A stretch of 64,000 nucleotides of DNA. Source: Megalopta genalis. Its lineage: Eukaryota; Arthropoda; Insecta; Hymenoptera; Halictidae. The stretch spans positions 40,511 to 104,510 of the forward strand of contig NW_027477048.1 of NCBI RefSeq assembly GCF_051020955.1, written 5' to 3'. How positions within the stretch are numbered: the first letter of the stretch is position 1; every line of letters starts with the position of its first letter. The notes under the pieces were generated by a model. It saw only the letters and a list, made by a program, of their open reading frames with translations. It was not told the DNA's origin and did no database searches. A program made the position numbers and the translations under genes. Below are positions 1 through 13,725 of this stretch, piece by piece.

Positions 1-1651
1 CTAAATCATGTGTTTCGCGTGTATTTGAAGTTAAACATTCTACATCGCATTGATTTTAAGCTAAATCATGTGTTTCGCTTGGATTTGATGCTATCTAGTT
101 TGTTTCGTCTGCATTTGAAGCTATATCACTTATATCCCAAGTGTTTGAAGCTAAATCATTTGTTTCGCATGGATTTGAAGCTAAACCTGCTATATCGCAT
201 TGATTTGAAGCTAAATCATGTGTTTCGCGTGGATTTGAAGCTCACTCGTTTGCTTCGTCTGCATTTGAAGCTATATCACTTATATCCCACGTGTTTGAAG
301 CTAAATCATTTGTTTCGCATGGATTTGAAGCTAACTCGTTTGTTTCGTCTGCATTTGAAGCTATATCTCTTATATCGCAAGTATCTGAAGCTATATCATT
401 TGTGTCGCATGGTTTTTAAGATAAACCTTCTACATCGCATTGATTTGAAGCTAAATCATGTGTTTCGCTTGGATTTGAAGCTATCTAGTTTGTTTCGTCT
501 GCATTTGGAGCTAAATCACTTATATCGCAACTATCTGATGTTAAATCATTTATTTCGAATGGATTTGAAGCTAAATCTTCAACACTGCATTGATTTGCAG
601 CTAAATCATGTGTTTCGCAGTGATTTGAAGCTAACTCGTTTGTTTCTCTTGCATTTGAAGCTATATCACTTATATCGCAACTATCTGATGTTAAATCATT
701 TGTTTCGCATAGATTTGAATCTAATCCTTCTACTTCGAAATGATTTGAAGCTAACTCGTTTGTTTCGTCTGCATTTGAAGCTATATCTCTTATATCGCAT
801 GTATCTGAAGCTATATCATTTGTGTCGCCTTGATTTGAAGCTAAACCTTCAATATCGCATTGATTTGAAGCTAAATCATGTGTTTCGCATGGATTTGAAG
901 CTAAACCTTCTCTATCGCATTGATTTGAAGCTAAATCATGTGTTTCGAATGGATTTGAAGTTAAATCTTCAACACTGCATTGATTTGCAGCTAAATCATG
1001 TGTTTCGCATTGATTTGAAGCTAACTCGTTTGTTTCTCTTGCATTTGAAGCTATATCACTTATATCGCAACTATCTGATGTTAAATCATTTGTTTCGCAT
1101 AGATTTGAATCTAATCCTTCTACTTCGAAATGATTTGAAGCTAAATCATGTGTTTCGCTTGGATTTGATGCTATCTAGTTTGTTTCGTATGCATTTGAAA
1201 CTATATCACTTATATCCCACGTGTTTGAAGCTAAATCATTTGTTTCGCATGGATTTGAAGTTAATCCTTCTATATCGCATTGATTTGAAGCTAAATCATG
1301 TTATTCGCTTGGATTTGGATCTAACTCGTTTATTTCGTCTGCATTTGAAGCGATATCACTTATATCGCAACTATCTGATATTAAATCATTTGTTTCGCAT
1401 GGATTTGAAGCTAAACTTTCTACATCGCATTGATGTGAAGCTAAATCATGTGCTCCGCATGGATTTGAAGCTAACTCGATTGTTTCGTCAGCATTTGAAG
1501 CTATATGTCTTATACCGCAAGTATCTGAAGCTATATAATTTGTGTCGCATGGATTTGAAGCTAAACCTTCTGCATCGCATTTATTTGAAGCTAAATCATG
1601 TGTTTCGCGTGGATTTGAAGCTAAACCTTCTACAACGCATTGACTTGAAGC
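1..1651 (+). repeat. Segmental duplication, copy 1 (partner 3,899-5,549)
   Basis: Base 1 aligns with base 3,899 and the match continues for about 1.65 kb with only scattered differences, for example tctagtttg at 94 against tctggtttg in the partner. It ends after ctacaacgcattgacttgaag. Unit variants such as cttataccgcaag and gtgctccgcatgg occur at the same places in both. Confidence 0.85.
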
Positions 1652-3898
1652 TGAATCATGTGTTTCGTATGGATTTGAAGCTAACTCGTTTGCTTCGTCT
1701 GCATTTGAAGCTATATCACTTATATACCAAGTGTTTGAAGCTAAATCATTTGTTTCGGAAGGATTTGAAGCTAAACCTCTTACTTCGCATTGATTTGAAG
1801 CTAAATCATGTGTTTCGCTTGGATTTGATGCTATCTAGTTTTTATCGTCTGCATTTGAAGCAATATCACTTATATTGCAACTATATGATGTTAAATCATT
1901 TATGTCGCATGGAGTTGAAGCTAAACCTTCTATATCGCATTAATCTGAAGCATAATCATCTTTTTTGCATGGCTTTGAAGCTAACTCGTTTGTGTTTCTC
2001 CTGAATTTGAAGCTATATCTCTTATATCGCAAGTATCTGAAGCTAAATCATTTGTTTCGCATGAATTTGAACCTAAATCTTCTATATCGCATTTATTTGC
2101 AGCTGAATCATGTGTTTCGTATGGATTTGAAGCTAAATCTTCAACACTGCATTGATTTGCAGCTAAATCATGTGTTTCGCAGTGATTTGAAGCTAACTCG
2201 TTTGTTTCTCTTGCATTTGAAGCTATATCACTTATATCGCAACTATCTGATGTTAAATCATTTGTTTCGCATAGATTTGAATCTAATCCTTCTACTTCGA
2301 AATGATTTGAAGCTAACTCGTTTGTTTCGTCTGCATTTGAAGATATATCTCTTATATCGCAAGTATCTGAAGCTATATCATTTGTGTCGCCTGGATTTGA
2401 AGCTAAACCTTCAATATCGCATTGATTTGAAGCTAAATCATGTGTTTCGCATGGATTTGAAGCTAAATCTTCTCTATCGCATTGATTTGCAGCTAAATCA
2501 TGTGTTTCGCATTGATTTGAAGCTAACTCGTTTGTTTCTCTTGCATTTGAAGCTATATCACTTATATCGCAACTATCTGATGTTAAATCATTTGTTTCGC
2601 ATAGATTTGAATCTAATCCTACGTCGAAATGATTTGAAGCTAAATCATGTGTTTCGCTAGGATTTGATGTTATCTAGTTTGTTTCGTCTGCATTTGAAGC
2701 TATATCACTTATATCCCAAGTGTTTGAAGCTAAATCATTTGTTTCGCATGGATTTGAAGCTAAACCTTCTATATCGCATTGATTTGAAGCTAAATCATGT
2801 GTTTCGCGTGGATGTGAAGCTCACTCGTTTGCTTCGTCTGCATTTGAAGCTATATCACTTATATCCCACGTGTTTGAAGCTAAATCATTTGTTTCGCAAG
2901 GATTTGAAGCTAAACCTCTTACTTCGCATTGATTTGAAGCTAAATCATGTGTTTCGCTTGGATTTGATGCTATCTAGTTTTTATCGTCTGCATTTGAAGC
3001 TATATCACTTATATCGCAACTATTTGATGTTAAATCATTTATGTCGCATGGAGTTGAAGCTAAACCTTCTATATCGCATTAATCTGAAGCATAATCATCT
3101 TTTTTGCATGGTTTGAAGCTAACTCGTTTGTGTTTCTCCTGAATTTGAAGCTATATCTCTTATATCGCAAGTATCTGAAGCTAAATCATTTGTTTCGCAT
3201 GAATTTGAACCTAAATCTTCTATATCGCATTTATTTGCAGCTGAGTCATGTGTTTTGTATGGATTTGAAGCTAACTCGTTTGCTTCGTCTGCATTTGAAG
3301 CTATATCACTTATATACCAAGTGTTTGAAGCTAAATCATTTGTTTCGCAAGGATTTGAAGCTAAACCTCTTACTTCGCATTGATTTGAAGCTAAATCATG
3401 TGTTTCGCTTGGATTTGATGCTATCTAGTTTTTATCGTCTGCATTTGGAGCTAAATCACTTATATCGCAAATATCTGATGTTAAATCAGTTGTTTCGCAT
3501 GGATTTGAAGCTAATCCTTCTGCTTCGAATTGATTTGAAGCAAAATCATGTGTTTCGCATGGATTTGAATCTAACTCGTTTGTTTGGTCTGCATTTGAAG
3601 CTATATCACTTATATCCCAATTGTTTGAAGCTTATTCATTTGTCGCACGGATGTGAAGCTAAACCTTCTAAATAGCATTGATTTGAAGCATAATCATTTG
3701 TTTTGCATGGATTTGAAGCTAACACGTTTGTTTCTCCTGCATTTGAAGCTATATCACTTATATCGCAAGTATCTGAAGCTATATCATTTGTGTCGCCTGG
3801 ATTTGAAGCTAAACCTTCTATATCGCATTGATTTGAAGCTAAATCATGTGTTTCGTATGGATTTGAAGCTAAACCTTCTCTATCGCATTGATTTGAAG

Positions 3899-5549
3899 CT
3901 AAATCATGTGTTTCGCGTGTATTTGAAGTTAAACATTCTACATCGCATTGATTTTAAGCTAAATCATGTGTTTCGCTTGGATTTGATGCTATCTGGTTTG
4001 TTTCGTCTGCATTTGAAGCTATATCACTTATATCCCAAGTGTTTGAAGCTAAATCATTTGTTTCGCATGGATTTGAAGCTAAACCTGCTATATCGCATTG
4101 ATTTGAAGCTAAATCATGTGTTTCGCGAGGATTTGAAGCTCACTCGTTTGCTTCGTCTGCATTTGAAGCTATATCACTTATATCCCACGTGTTTGAAGCT
4201 AAATCATTTGTTTCGCATGGATTTGAAGCTAACTCGTTTGTTTCGTCTGCATTTGAAGCTATATCTCTTATATCGCAAGTATCTGAAGCTATATCATTTG
4301 TGTCGCATGGATTTTAAGATAAACCTTCTACATCGCATTGATTTGAAGCTAAATCATGTGTTTCGCTTGGATTTGAAGCTATCTAGTTTGTTTCGTCTGC
4401 ATTTGGAGCTAAATCACTTATATCGCAACTATCTGATGTTAAATCATTTATTTCGAATGGATTTGAAGCTAAATCTTCAACACTGCATTGATTTGCAGCT
4501 AAATCATGTGTTTCGCAGTGATTTGAAGCTAACTCGTTTGTTTCTCTTGCATTTGAAGCTATATCACTTATATCGCAACTATCTGATGTTAAATCATTTG
4601 TTTCGCATAGATTTGAATCTAATCCTTCTACTTCGAAATGATTTGAAGCTAACTCGTTTGTTTCGTCTGCATTTGAAGCTATATCTCTTATATCGCAAGT
4701 ATCTGAAGCTATATCATTTGTGTCGCCTTGATTTGAAGCTAAACCTTCAATATCGCATTGATTTGAAGCTAAATCATGTGTTTCGCATGGATTTGAAGCT
4801 AAACCTTCTCTATCGCATTGATTTGAAGCTAAATCATGTGTTTCGAATGGATTTGAAGTTAAATCTTCAACACTGCATTGATTTGCAGCTAAATCATGTG
4901 TTTCGCATTGATTTGAAGCTAACTCGTTTGTTTCTCTTGCATTTGAAGCTATATCACTTATATCGTAACTATCTGATGTTAAATCATTTGTTTCGCATAG
5001 ATTTGAATCTAATCCTTCTACTTCGAAATGATTTGAAGCTAAATCATGTGTTTCGCTTGGATTTGATGCTATCTAGTTTGTTTCGTATGCATTTGAAACT
5101 ATATCACTTATATCCCACGTGTTTGAAGCTAAATCATTTGTTTCGCATGGATTTGAAGTTAATCCTTCTATATCGCATTGATTTGAAGCTAAATCATGTT
5201 ATTCGCTTGGATTTGGATCTAACTCGTTTATTTCGTCTGCATTTGAAGCGATATCACTTATATCGCAACTATCTGATATTAAATCATTTGTTTCGCATGG
5301 ATTTGAAGCTAAACTTTCTACATCGCATTGATGTGAAGCTAAATCATGTGCTCCGCATGGACTTGAAGCTAACTCGATTGTTTCGTCAGCATTTGAAGCT
5401 ATATGTCTTATACCGCAAGTATCTGAAGCTATATAATTTGTGTCGCATGGATTTGAAGCTAAACCTTCTGCATCGCATTTATTTGAAGCTAAATCATGTG
5501 TTTCGCGTGGATTTGAAGCTAAACCTTCTACAACGCATTGACTTGAAGC
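3899..5549 (+). repeat. Segmental duplication, copy 2 (partner 1-1,651)
   Basis: Partner of the opening block at a constant offset of 3,898 bp. Copies diverge after about 5,549, where this one continues with tcgcttggatttgaagctatc and the first with tcgtatggatttgaagctaac. Confidence 0.85.
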
Positions 5550-6180
5550 TAAATCATGTGTTTCGCTTGGATTTGAAGCTATCTCGTTTGTTTCGTCTGC
5601 ATTTGAAGCTATATCACTTATATCGCATGTATCTGATGCTAAATCATTTGTATCGCATAGATTTGAAGCTAATCCTTGTACTTCGAATTGATTTGAAGCT
5701 AAATCATGTGCTTCACCTGGATTTGAAGCTAACTCGTTTGTTTCGTCTGCATTTGAAGCTATATCTCTTATATCGCAAGTATCTGAAGCTATATCATTTG
5801 TGTCGCATGGATTTGAAAATAAACCTTCTATATCGCATTGATTGGAAGCTAAATCATGTGTTTGGCGTGGATTTGAAGCTAAACCTTCTACATCGCATTG
5901 ATTTGCAGCTCAATCATGTGTTTCGCATGGATTTGAATCTGACTCGTTTGCTTCGTCTGCATTTGAAGCTATATCTCTTATATCGCAAGTATCTGAAGCT
6001 ATATCATTTGTGTCGCCTGGATTTGAAGCTAAACCTTCAATATCGCATTGATTTGAAGCTAAATCATGTGTTTCGCATGGATTTGAAGCTAAATCTTCTC
6101 TATCGCATTGATTTGAAGCTAAATCATGTGTTTCGAATGGATTTGAAGCAAAATCTTCAACACTGCATTGATTTGCAGCT

Positions 6181-7540
6181 AAATCATGTGTTTCGCATTG
6201 ATTTGAAGCTAACTCGTTTGTTTCTCTTGCATTTGAAGCTATATCACTTATATCGCAACTATCTGATGTTAAATCATTTGTTTCGCATAGATTTGAATCT
6301 AATCCTTCTACGTCGAAATGATTTGAAGCTAAATCATGTGTTTCGCTTGGATTTGATGCTATCTAGTTTGTTTCGTCTGCATTTGAAGCTATATCACTTA
6401 TATACCAAGTGTTTGAAGCTAAATCATTTGTTTCGCATGGATTTGAAGCTAAACTTTCTACATCGCATTGATGTGAAGCTAAATCATGTGTTTCGCGTGG
6501 ATGTGAAGCTCACTCGTTTGCTTCGTCTGCATTTGAAGCTATATCACTTATATCCCACGTGTTTGAAGCTAAATCATTTGTTTCGCATGGATTTGAAGTT
6601 AATCCTTCCATATCGCATTGATTTGAAGCTAAATCATGTGATTCGCTTGGATTTGGATCTAACTCGTTTATTTCGTCTGCATTTGAAGCGATATCACTTA
6701 TATCGCAACTATCTGATGTTAAATCATTTGTTTCGCATGGATTTGAATCTAATCCTTCTACTTCGAAATGATTTGATGCTAAATCATGTGTTTCGCTTGG
6801 ATTTGATGCTATCTAGTTTGTTTCGTCTGCATTTGAAGCTATATCACTTATATACCAAGTGTTTGAAGCTAAATCATTTGTTTCGCATGGATTTGAAGCT
6901 AAACTTTCTACATCGCATTGATGTGAAGCTAAATCATGTGTTTCGCGTGGATGTGAAGCTCACTCGTTTGCTTCGTCTGCATTTGAAGCTATATCACTTA
7001 TATCCCACGTGTTTGAAGCTAAATCATGTGTTTCGCTTGGATTTGAAGCTATCTCGTTTGTTTCGTCTGCATTTGGAGTTAAATCACTTATATCGCAACT
7101 ATCTGATGTTAAATCATTTGTTTAAGATGGATTTGAAGCTAAATCTTCAACACTGCATTGATTTGCAGCTAAATCATGTGTTTCGCATTGATTTGAAGCT
7201 AACTCGTTTGTTTCACTTGCATTTGAAGCTATATCACTTATATTGCAGCTATCTGATGTTAAATAATTTGTTTCGCATAGATTTGAATCTAATCCTTCTA
7301 CTTCGAAATGATTTGAAGCTAAATCATGTGCTTCGCATGGATTTGACGCTAACTCGTTTGTTTCGTCTGCATTTGAAGCTATATCTCTTATATCGCAAGT
7401 ATCTGAAGCGATATCATTTGTGTCGCATGGATTTGAAGCTAATCCTTCTGCTTCGAATTGATTTGAAGCAAAATCATGTGTTTCGCAAGGATTTGAAGCT
7501 AACTCGTTTGTTTGGTCTGCATTTGAAGCTATATCACTTA
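6181..7540 (+). repeat. 1.36-kb block, first of three copies (others 13,710-15,069 and 23,282-24,641)
   Basis: Shares a diagnostic succession of rare units with the other two copies: ccttctacgtcgaaatg, then tataccaagtgtttg, ccttccatatcgcattg, tgtttaagatgg and gtttggtctgcatttg. Offsets are 7,529 and 17,101 bp. The copies differ by a small number of substitutions, so they are derived from one another or a common source. Confidence 0.75.
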
Positions 7541-9178
7541 TATCGCATGTATTTGATGCTAAATCATTTGTATCGCATAGATTTGAAGCTAATCCTTGTA
7601 CTTCGAATTGATTTGAAGCTAAATCATGTGCTTCACCTGGATTTGAAGCTAACTCGTTTGTTTCGTCTGCATTTGAAGCTATATCTCTTATATCGCAAGT
7701 ATCTGAAGCTAAATCATTTGTTTCGCATGAATTTGAACCTAAATCTTCTATATCGCATTTATTTGCAGCTGAATCATGTGTTTCGTATGGATTTGAAGCT
7801 AACTCGTTTGCTTCGTCTGCATTTGAAGCTATATCACTTATATACCAAGTGTTTGAAGCTAAATCATTTGTTTCGGAAGGATTTGAAGCTAAACCTCTTA
7901 CTTCGCATTGATTTGAAGCTAAATCATGTGTTTCGCTTGGATTTGATGCTATCTAGTTTTTATCGTCTGCATTTGAAGCTATATCACTTATATCGCAACT
8001 ATTTGATGTTAAATCATTTATGTCGCATGGAGTTGAAGCTAAACCTTCTATATCGCATTAATCTGAAGCATAATCATCTTTTTTGCATGGCTTTGAAGCT
8101 AACTCGTTTGTGTTTCTCCTGAATTTGAAGCTATATCTCTTATATCGCAAGTATCTGAAGCTAAATCATTTGTTTCGCATGAATTTGAACCTAAATCTTC
8201 TATATCGCATTTATTTGCAGCTGAATCATGTGTTTCGTATGGATTTGAAGCTAACTCGTTTGCTTCGTCTGCATTTGAAGCTATATCACTTATATACCAA
8301 GTGTTTGAAGCTAAATCATTTGTTTCGCAAGGATTTGAAGCTAAACCTCTTACTTCGCATTGATTTGAAGCTAAATCATGTGTTTCGCTTGGATTTGATG
8401 CTATCTAGTTTTTATCGTCTGCATTTGGAGCTAATTCACTTATATCGCAACTATCTGATGTTAAATCATTTGTTTCGAATGGATTTGAAGCTAAATCTTC
8501 AACACTGCATTGATTTGCAGCTAAATCATGTGTTTCGCAGTGATTTGAAGCTAACTCGTTTGTTTCTCTTGCATTTGAAGCTATATCACTTATATCGCAA
8601 CTATCTGATGTTAAATCATTTGTTTCGCATAGATTTGAATCTAATCCTTCTACTTCGAAATGATTTGAAGCTAACTCGTTTGTTTCGTCTGCATTTGAAG
8701 CTATATCTCTTATATCGCAAGTATCTGAAGCTATATCATTTGTGTCGCCTGGATTTGAAGCTAAACCTTCAATATCGCATTGATTTGAAGCTAAATCATG
8801 TGTTTCGCATGGATTTGAAGCTAAATCTTCTCTATCGCATTGATTTGCAGCTAAATCATGTGTTTCGCATTGATTTGAAGCTAACTCGTTTGTTTCTCTT
8901 GCATTTGAAGCTATATCACTTATATCGCAACTATCTGATGTTAAATCATTTGTTTCGCATAGATTTGAATCTAATCCTACGTCGAAATGATTTGAAGCTA
9001 AATCATGTGCTTCGCTAGGATTTGATGTTATCTAGTTTGTTTCGTCTGCATTTGAAGCTATATCACTTATATCGCAAGTGTTTGAAGCTAAATCATTTGT
9101 TTCGCATGGATTTGAAGCTAAACCTTCTATATCGCATTGATTTGAAGCTAAATCATGTGTTTCGCGTGGATGTGAAGC

Positions 9179-9712
9179 TCACTCGTTTGCTTCGTCTGCA
9201 TTTGAAGCTATATCACTTATATCCCACGTGTTTGAAGCTAAATCATTTGTTTCGCATGGATTTGAAGTTAATCCTTCGATATCGCATTGATTTGAAGCTA
9301 AATCATGTGATTCGCTTGGATTTGGATCTAACTCGTTTATTTCGTCTGCATTTGAAGCGATATCACTTATATCGCAACTATCTGATGTTAAATCATTTGT
9401 TTCGCATGGATTTGAAGCTAAACTTTCTACATCGCATTGATGTGAAGCTAAATCATGTGCTCCGCATGGATTTGAAGGTAACTCGATTGTTTCGTCAGCA
9501 TTTGAAGCTATATCACTTATATCGCAACTATCTGATGTTATATCATTTGTGTCGCATGGATTTGAAGGTAAACCTTCTATACCGCATTGATTTGAAGCGA
9601 AATCATGTGTTTCGCGTGGATTTGAAGCTAAACCTTCTACATGGCATTGATTTGAAGCTAAATCATGTGTTTCGCTTGGATTTGAAACAAATCTCGTTTT
9701 TTTCGTCTGCAT
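9179..9712 (-). pseudogene. Decapeptide-repeat open frame on reverse strand (177 aa)
   Basis: This is the only long reverse-strand decapeptide frame in the first 15 kb. Units include LASNPSETHD-like, LASNQCHVEG, LASNPRETHD, FASNQCGIEG, LPSNPCDTND, ITSDSCDISD and IASNADETIE. The start lies in a one-base-longer unit (forward gaaacaaatctcg near 9,685), so the first residues are off register. It ends at TGA in a gaagctcactcg unit. Neighbouring units on both sides carry TAG or TGA in this frame, so it looks like an island left by chance or by recent copying. Confidence 0.22.
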
Positions 9713-12049
9713 TTGAAGCTATATCACTTATATCGCAACCATCTGATGTTAAATCATTTGTTTCGCTTGGATTTGACGTTAAATCTTCTACTTCGAATTG
9801 ATTTGCAGCTGAATCATGTGTTTCGCATGGATTTGAATCTCTCTCGTTTGTTTCGTCTGCATTTGAAGCTATATCACTTATATCCCAAGTGTTTGAAGCT
9901 AAATAATTTGTTTCGCATGGATTTGAAGCTAAACCTTATACATCGCATTGATTTAAAGCTAAATCATGTGTTTCGCTTGGATATGAAGCTAACTCGTTTG
10001 TTTCGTCTTCATTTGAAGCTATATCTGTTATATCGCAATTATCTGAAGCTAAATCATTTGCATCGCCCGGATTTGAAACTATTCCTTCTACTTCGAATTG
10101 ATTTGAAGCTAAATCTTGTGTTTCGCATGGATATGAAGCTAACTCGTTTGTTTCGACTGCATTTGAAGCTATATGTCTTATATCGCAAGTATCTGAAGCT
10201 ATATAATTTGTGTCGCATGGATTTGAAGCTAAACCTTCTGCATCGCATTTATTTGAAGCTAAATCATGTGTTTCGCGTGGATTTGAAGCTAAACCTTCTA
10301 CAACGCATTGACTTGAAGCTAAATCATGTGTTTCGCTTGGATTTGAAGCTATCTCGTTTGTTTCGTCTGCATTTGAAGCTATATCACTTATATCGCATGT
10401 ATCTGATGCTAAATCATTTGTATCGCATAGATTTAAAGCTAATCCTTGTACTTCGAATTGATTTGAAGCTAAATCATGTGCTTCACCTGGATTTGAAGCT
10501 AACTCGTTTGTTTCGTCTGCATTTGAAGCTATATCTCTTATATCGCAAGTATCTGAAGCTAAATCATTTGTTTCGCATGAATTTGAACCTAAATCTTCTA
10601 TATCGCATTTATTTGCAGCTGAATCATGTGTTTCGTATGGATTTGAAGCTAACTCGTTTGCTTCGTCTGCATTTGAAGCTATATCACTTATATACCAAGT
10701 GTTTGAAGCTAAATCATTTGTTTCGCAAGGATTTGAAGCTAAACCTCTTACTTCGCATTGATTTGAAGCTAAATCATGTGTTTCGCTTGGATTTGATGCT
10801 ATCTAGTTTTTATCGTCTGCAATTGAAGCTATATCACTTATATCGCAACTATTTGATGTTAAATCATTTATGTCGCATGGAGTTGAAGCTAAACCTTCTA
10901 TATCGCATTAATCTGAAGCATAATCATCTTTTTTGCATGGCTTTGAACCTAACTCGTTTGTGTTTCTCCTGAATTTGAAGCTATATCTCTTATATCGCAA
11001 GTATCTGAAGCTAAATCATTTGTTTCGCATGAATTTGAACCTAAATCTTCTATATCGCATTTATTTGCAGCTGAATCATGTGTTTCGTATGGATTTGAAG
11101 CTAACTCGTTTGCTTCGTCTGCATTTGAAGCTATATCACTTATATACCAAGTGTTTGAAGCTAAATCATTTGTTTCGCAAGGATTTGAAGCTAAACCTCT
11201 TACTTCGCATTGATTTGAAGCTAAATCATGTTTTTCGCTTGGATTTGATGCTATCTAGTTTTTATCGTCTGCATTTGGAGCTAAATCACTTATATCGCAA
11301 CTATCTGATGTTAAATCATTTGTTTCGAATGGATTTGAAGCTAAATCTTCAACACTGCATTGATTTGCAGCTAAATCATGTGTTTCGCAGTGATTTGAAG
11401 CTAACTCGTTTGTTTCTCTTGCATTTGAAGCTATATCACTTATATCGCAACTATCTGATGTTAAATCATTTGTTTCGCATAGATTTGAATCTAATCCTTC
11501 TACTTCGAAATGATTTGAAGCTAACTCGTTTGTTTCGTCTGCATTTGAAGCTATATCTCTTATATCGCAAGTATCTGAAGCTATATCATTTGTGTCGCCT
11601 GGATTTGAAGCTAAACCTTCACTATCGCATTGATTTGAAGCTAAATCATGTGTTTCGCATGGTTTTGAAGCTAAATCTTCTCTATCGCATTGATTTGCAG
11701 CTAAATCATGTGTTTCGCATTGATTTGAAGCTAACTCGTTTGTTTCTCTTGCATTTGAAGCTATATCACTTATATCGCAACTATCTGATGTTAAATCATT
11801 TGTTTCGCATAGATTTGAATCTAAACCTACGTCGAAATGATTTGAAGCTAAATCATGTGTTTCGCTTGGATTTGATGCTATCTAGTTTGTTTCGTCTGCA
11901 TTTGAAGCTATATGACTTATATCCCAAGTGTTTGAAGCTAAATCATTTGTTTCGCATGGATTTGAAGCTAAACCTTCTATATCGCATTGATTTGAAGCTA
12001 AATCATGTGTTTCGCGTGGATGTGAAGCTCACTCGTTTGCTTCGTCTGC

Positions 12050-13725
12050 ATTTGAAGCTATATCACTAATATCGCAACTATCTGATGTTATATCATTTGT
12101 GTAGCATGGATTTGAAGCTAAACCTTCTATACCGCATTGACTTGAAGCGAAATCATGTGTTTCGCATGGATTTGAATCTCACTCGTTTGTTTCGTCTGCA
12201 TTTGAAGCTATATCACTTATATCCCAAGTGTTTGAAGCTAAATAATTTGTTTCGCATGGATTTGAAGCTAAACCTTCTACATCGCATTGATTTAAAGCTA
12301 AATCATGTGCTTCGCTTGTATATGAAGCTAAACCTTCTACAACGCATTGACTTGAAGCTAAATCATGTGTTTCGCTTGGATTTGAAGCTATCTCGTTTGT
12401 TTCGTCTGCATTTGAAGCTATATCACTTATATCGCATGTATCTGATGCTAAATCATTTGTATCGCATAGATTTGAAGCTAATCCTTGTACTTCGAATTGA
12501 TTTGAAGCTAAATCATGTGCTTCACCTGGATTTGAAACTAACTCGTTTGTTTCGTCTGCATTTGAAGCTATATCTCTTATATCGCAAGTATCTGAAGCTA
12601 TATCATTTGTGTCGCATGGATTTGAAGATAAACCTTCTATATCGCATTGATTGGAAGCTAAATCATGTGTTTGGCGTGGATTTGAAGCTAAACCTTCTAC
12701 ATCGCATTGATTTGCAGCTCAATCATGTGTTTCGCATGGATTTGAATCTGACTCGTTTGTTTCGTCTGCATTTGAAGCTATATCTCTTATATCGCAAGTA
12801 TCTGAAGCTATATCATTTGTGTCGCCTGGATTTGAAGCTAAACCTTCAATATCGCATTGATTTGAAGCTAAATCATGTGTTTCGCATGGATTTGAAGCTA
12901 AATCTTCTCTATCGCATTGATTTGAAGCTAAATCATGTGTTTCGAATGGATTTGAAGCAAAATCTTCAACACTGCATTGATTTGCAGCTAAATCATGTGT
13001 TTCGCATTGATTTGAAGCTAACTCGTTTGTTTCTCTTGCATTTGAAGCTATATCACTTATATCGCAACTATCTGATGTTAAATCATTTGTGTCGCATGGA
13101 TTTGAAGCTAAACCTTCTATACCGCATTGATTTGAAGCGAAATCATGTGTTTCGCATGGATTTGAATCTCACTCGTTTGTTTCGTCTGCATTTGAAGCTA
13201 TATCACTTATATCCCAAGTGTTTGAAGCTAAATAATTTGTTTCGCATGGATTTGAAGCTAAACCTTCTACATCGCATTGATTTAAAGCTAAATCATGTGT
13301 TTCGCTTGGATATGAAGCTAAACCTTCTACAACGCATTGACTTGAAGCTAAATCATGTGTTTCGCTTGGATTTGAAGCTATCTCGTTTGTTTCGTCTGCA
13401 TTTGAAGCTATATCACTTATATCGCATGTATCTGATGCTAAATCATTTGTATCGCATAGATTTGAAGCTAATCCTTGTACTTCGAATTGATTTGAAGCTA
13501 AATCATGTGCTTCACCTGGATTTGAAACTAACTCGTTTGTTTCGTCTGCATTTGAAGCTATATCTCTTATATCGCAAGTATCTGAAGCTATATCATTTGT
13601 GTCGCATGGATTTGAAGATAAACCTTCTATATCGCATTGATTGGAAGCTAAATCATGTGTTTGGCGTGGATTTGAAGCTAAACCTTCTACATCGCATTGA
13701 TTTGCAGCTCAATCATGTGTTTCGC
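12050..13725 (+). repeat. 990-bp tandem duplication (about 1.7 copies)
   Basis: The succession cttctataccgcattga, ccaagtgtttgaagctaaat, acaacgcattgacttg, ccttgtacttcgaattg and gtttggcgtgg starts near 12,050 and again 990 bp later (33 units). It stays in register until about 13,725. Confidence 0.8.

Larger units (their letters stand above)
3653..8122 (+). other. Longest forward open frame (1,489 codons), probably a by-product of repeat periodicity
   Basis: The frame is open across about 149 units reading LKLNHVFRMD, LKLNLLYRID, LKLTRLFRLH, LKLYHLYPKC and similar. The predicted protein would be very Leu-rich and basic. Openness alone is weak evidence: of the ten consensus codons only TTG and AAG are one substitution from a stop. 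About half of the third positions are G or C and only one second position is, the opposite of what an AT-rich gene should show. The start ATG is arbitrary and the end is an amplified 2-base insertion at 8,109. Other forward frames of this kind are 18,940-22,491 (1,183 codons), 26,556-29,999 (1,147), 12,085-15,132 (1,015), 24,682-25,692, 22,452-24,704, 30,319-32,508 and 10-2,004. A transcript or peptide would be needed to accept any of them. Confidence 0.15.

Noticed and set aside
3653..8122. Giant forward Leu/Lys/His-rich protein (and similar forward frames up to 1,183 codons elsewhere)
   Set aside because: Open length follows from a repeat whose forward codons rarely mutate to stops. Codon-position composition is opposite to an AT-rich gene, and frames end at arbitrary indels. 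Listed only as a low-confidence open frame.
10054..10248. Reverse-strand basic register (KSMRYK, SFKCRRNK-type short frames, also 47,191-47,385)
   Set aside because: Third reverse register of the same repeat; open by chance for about 60 codons and without consistent codon pattern.
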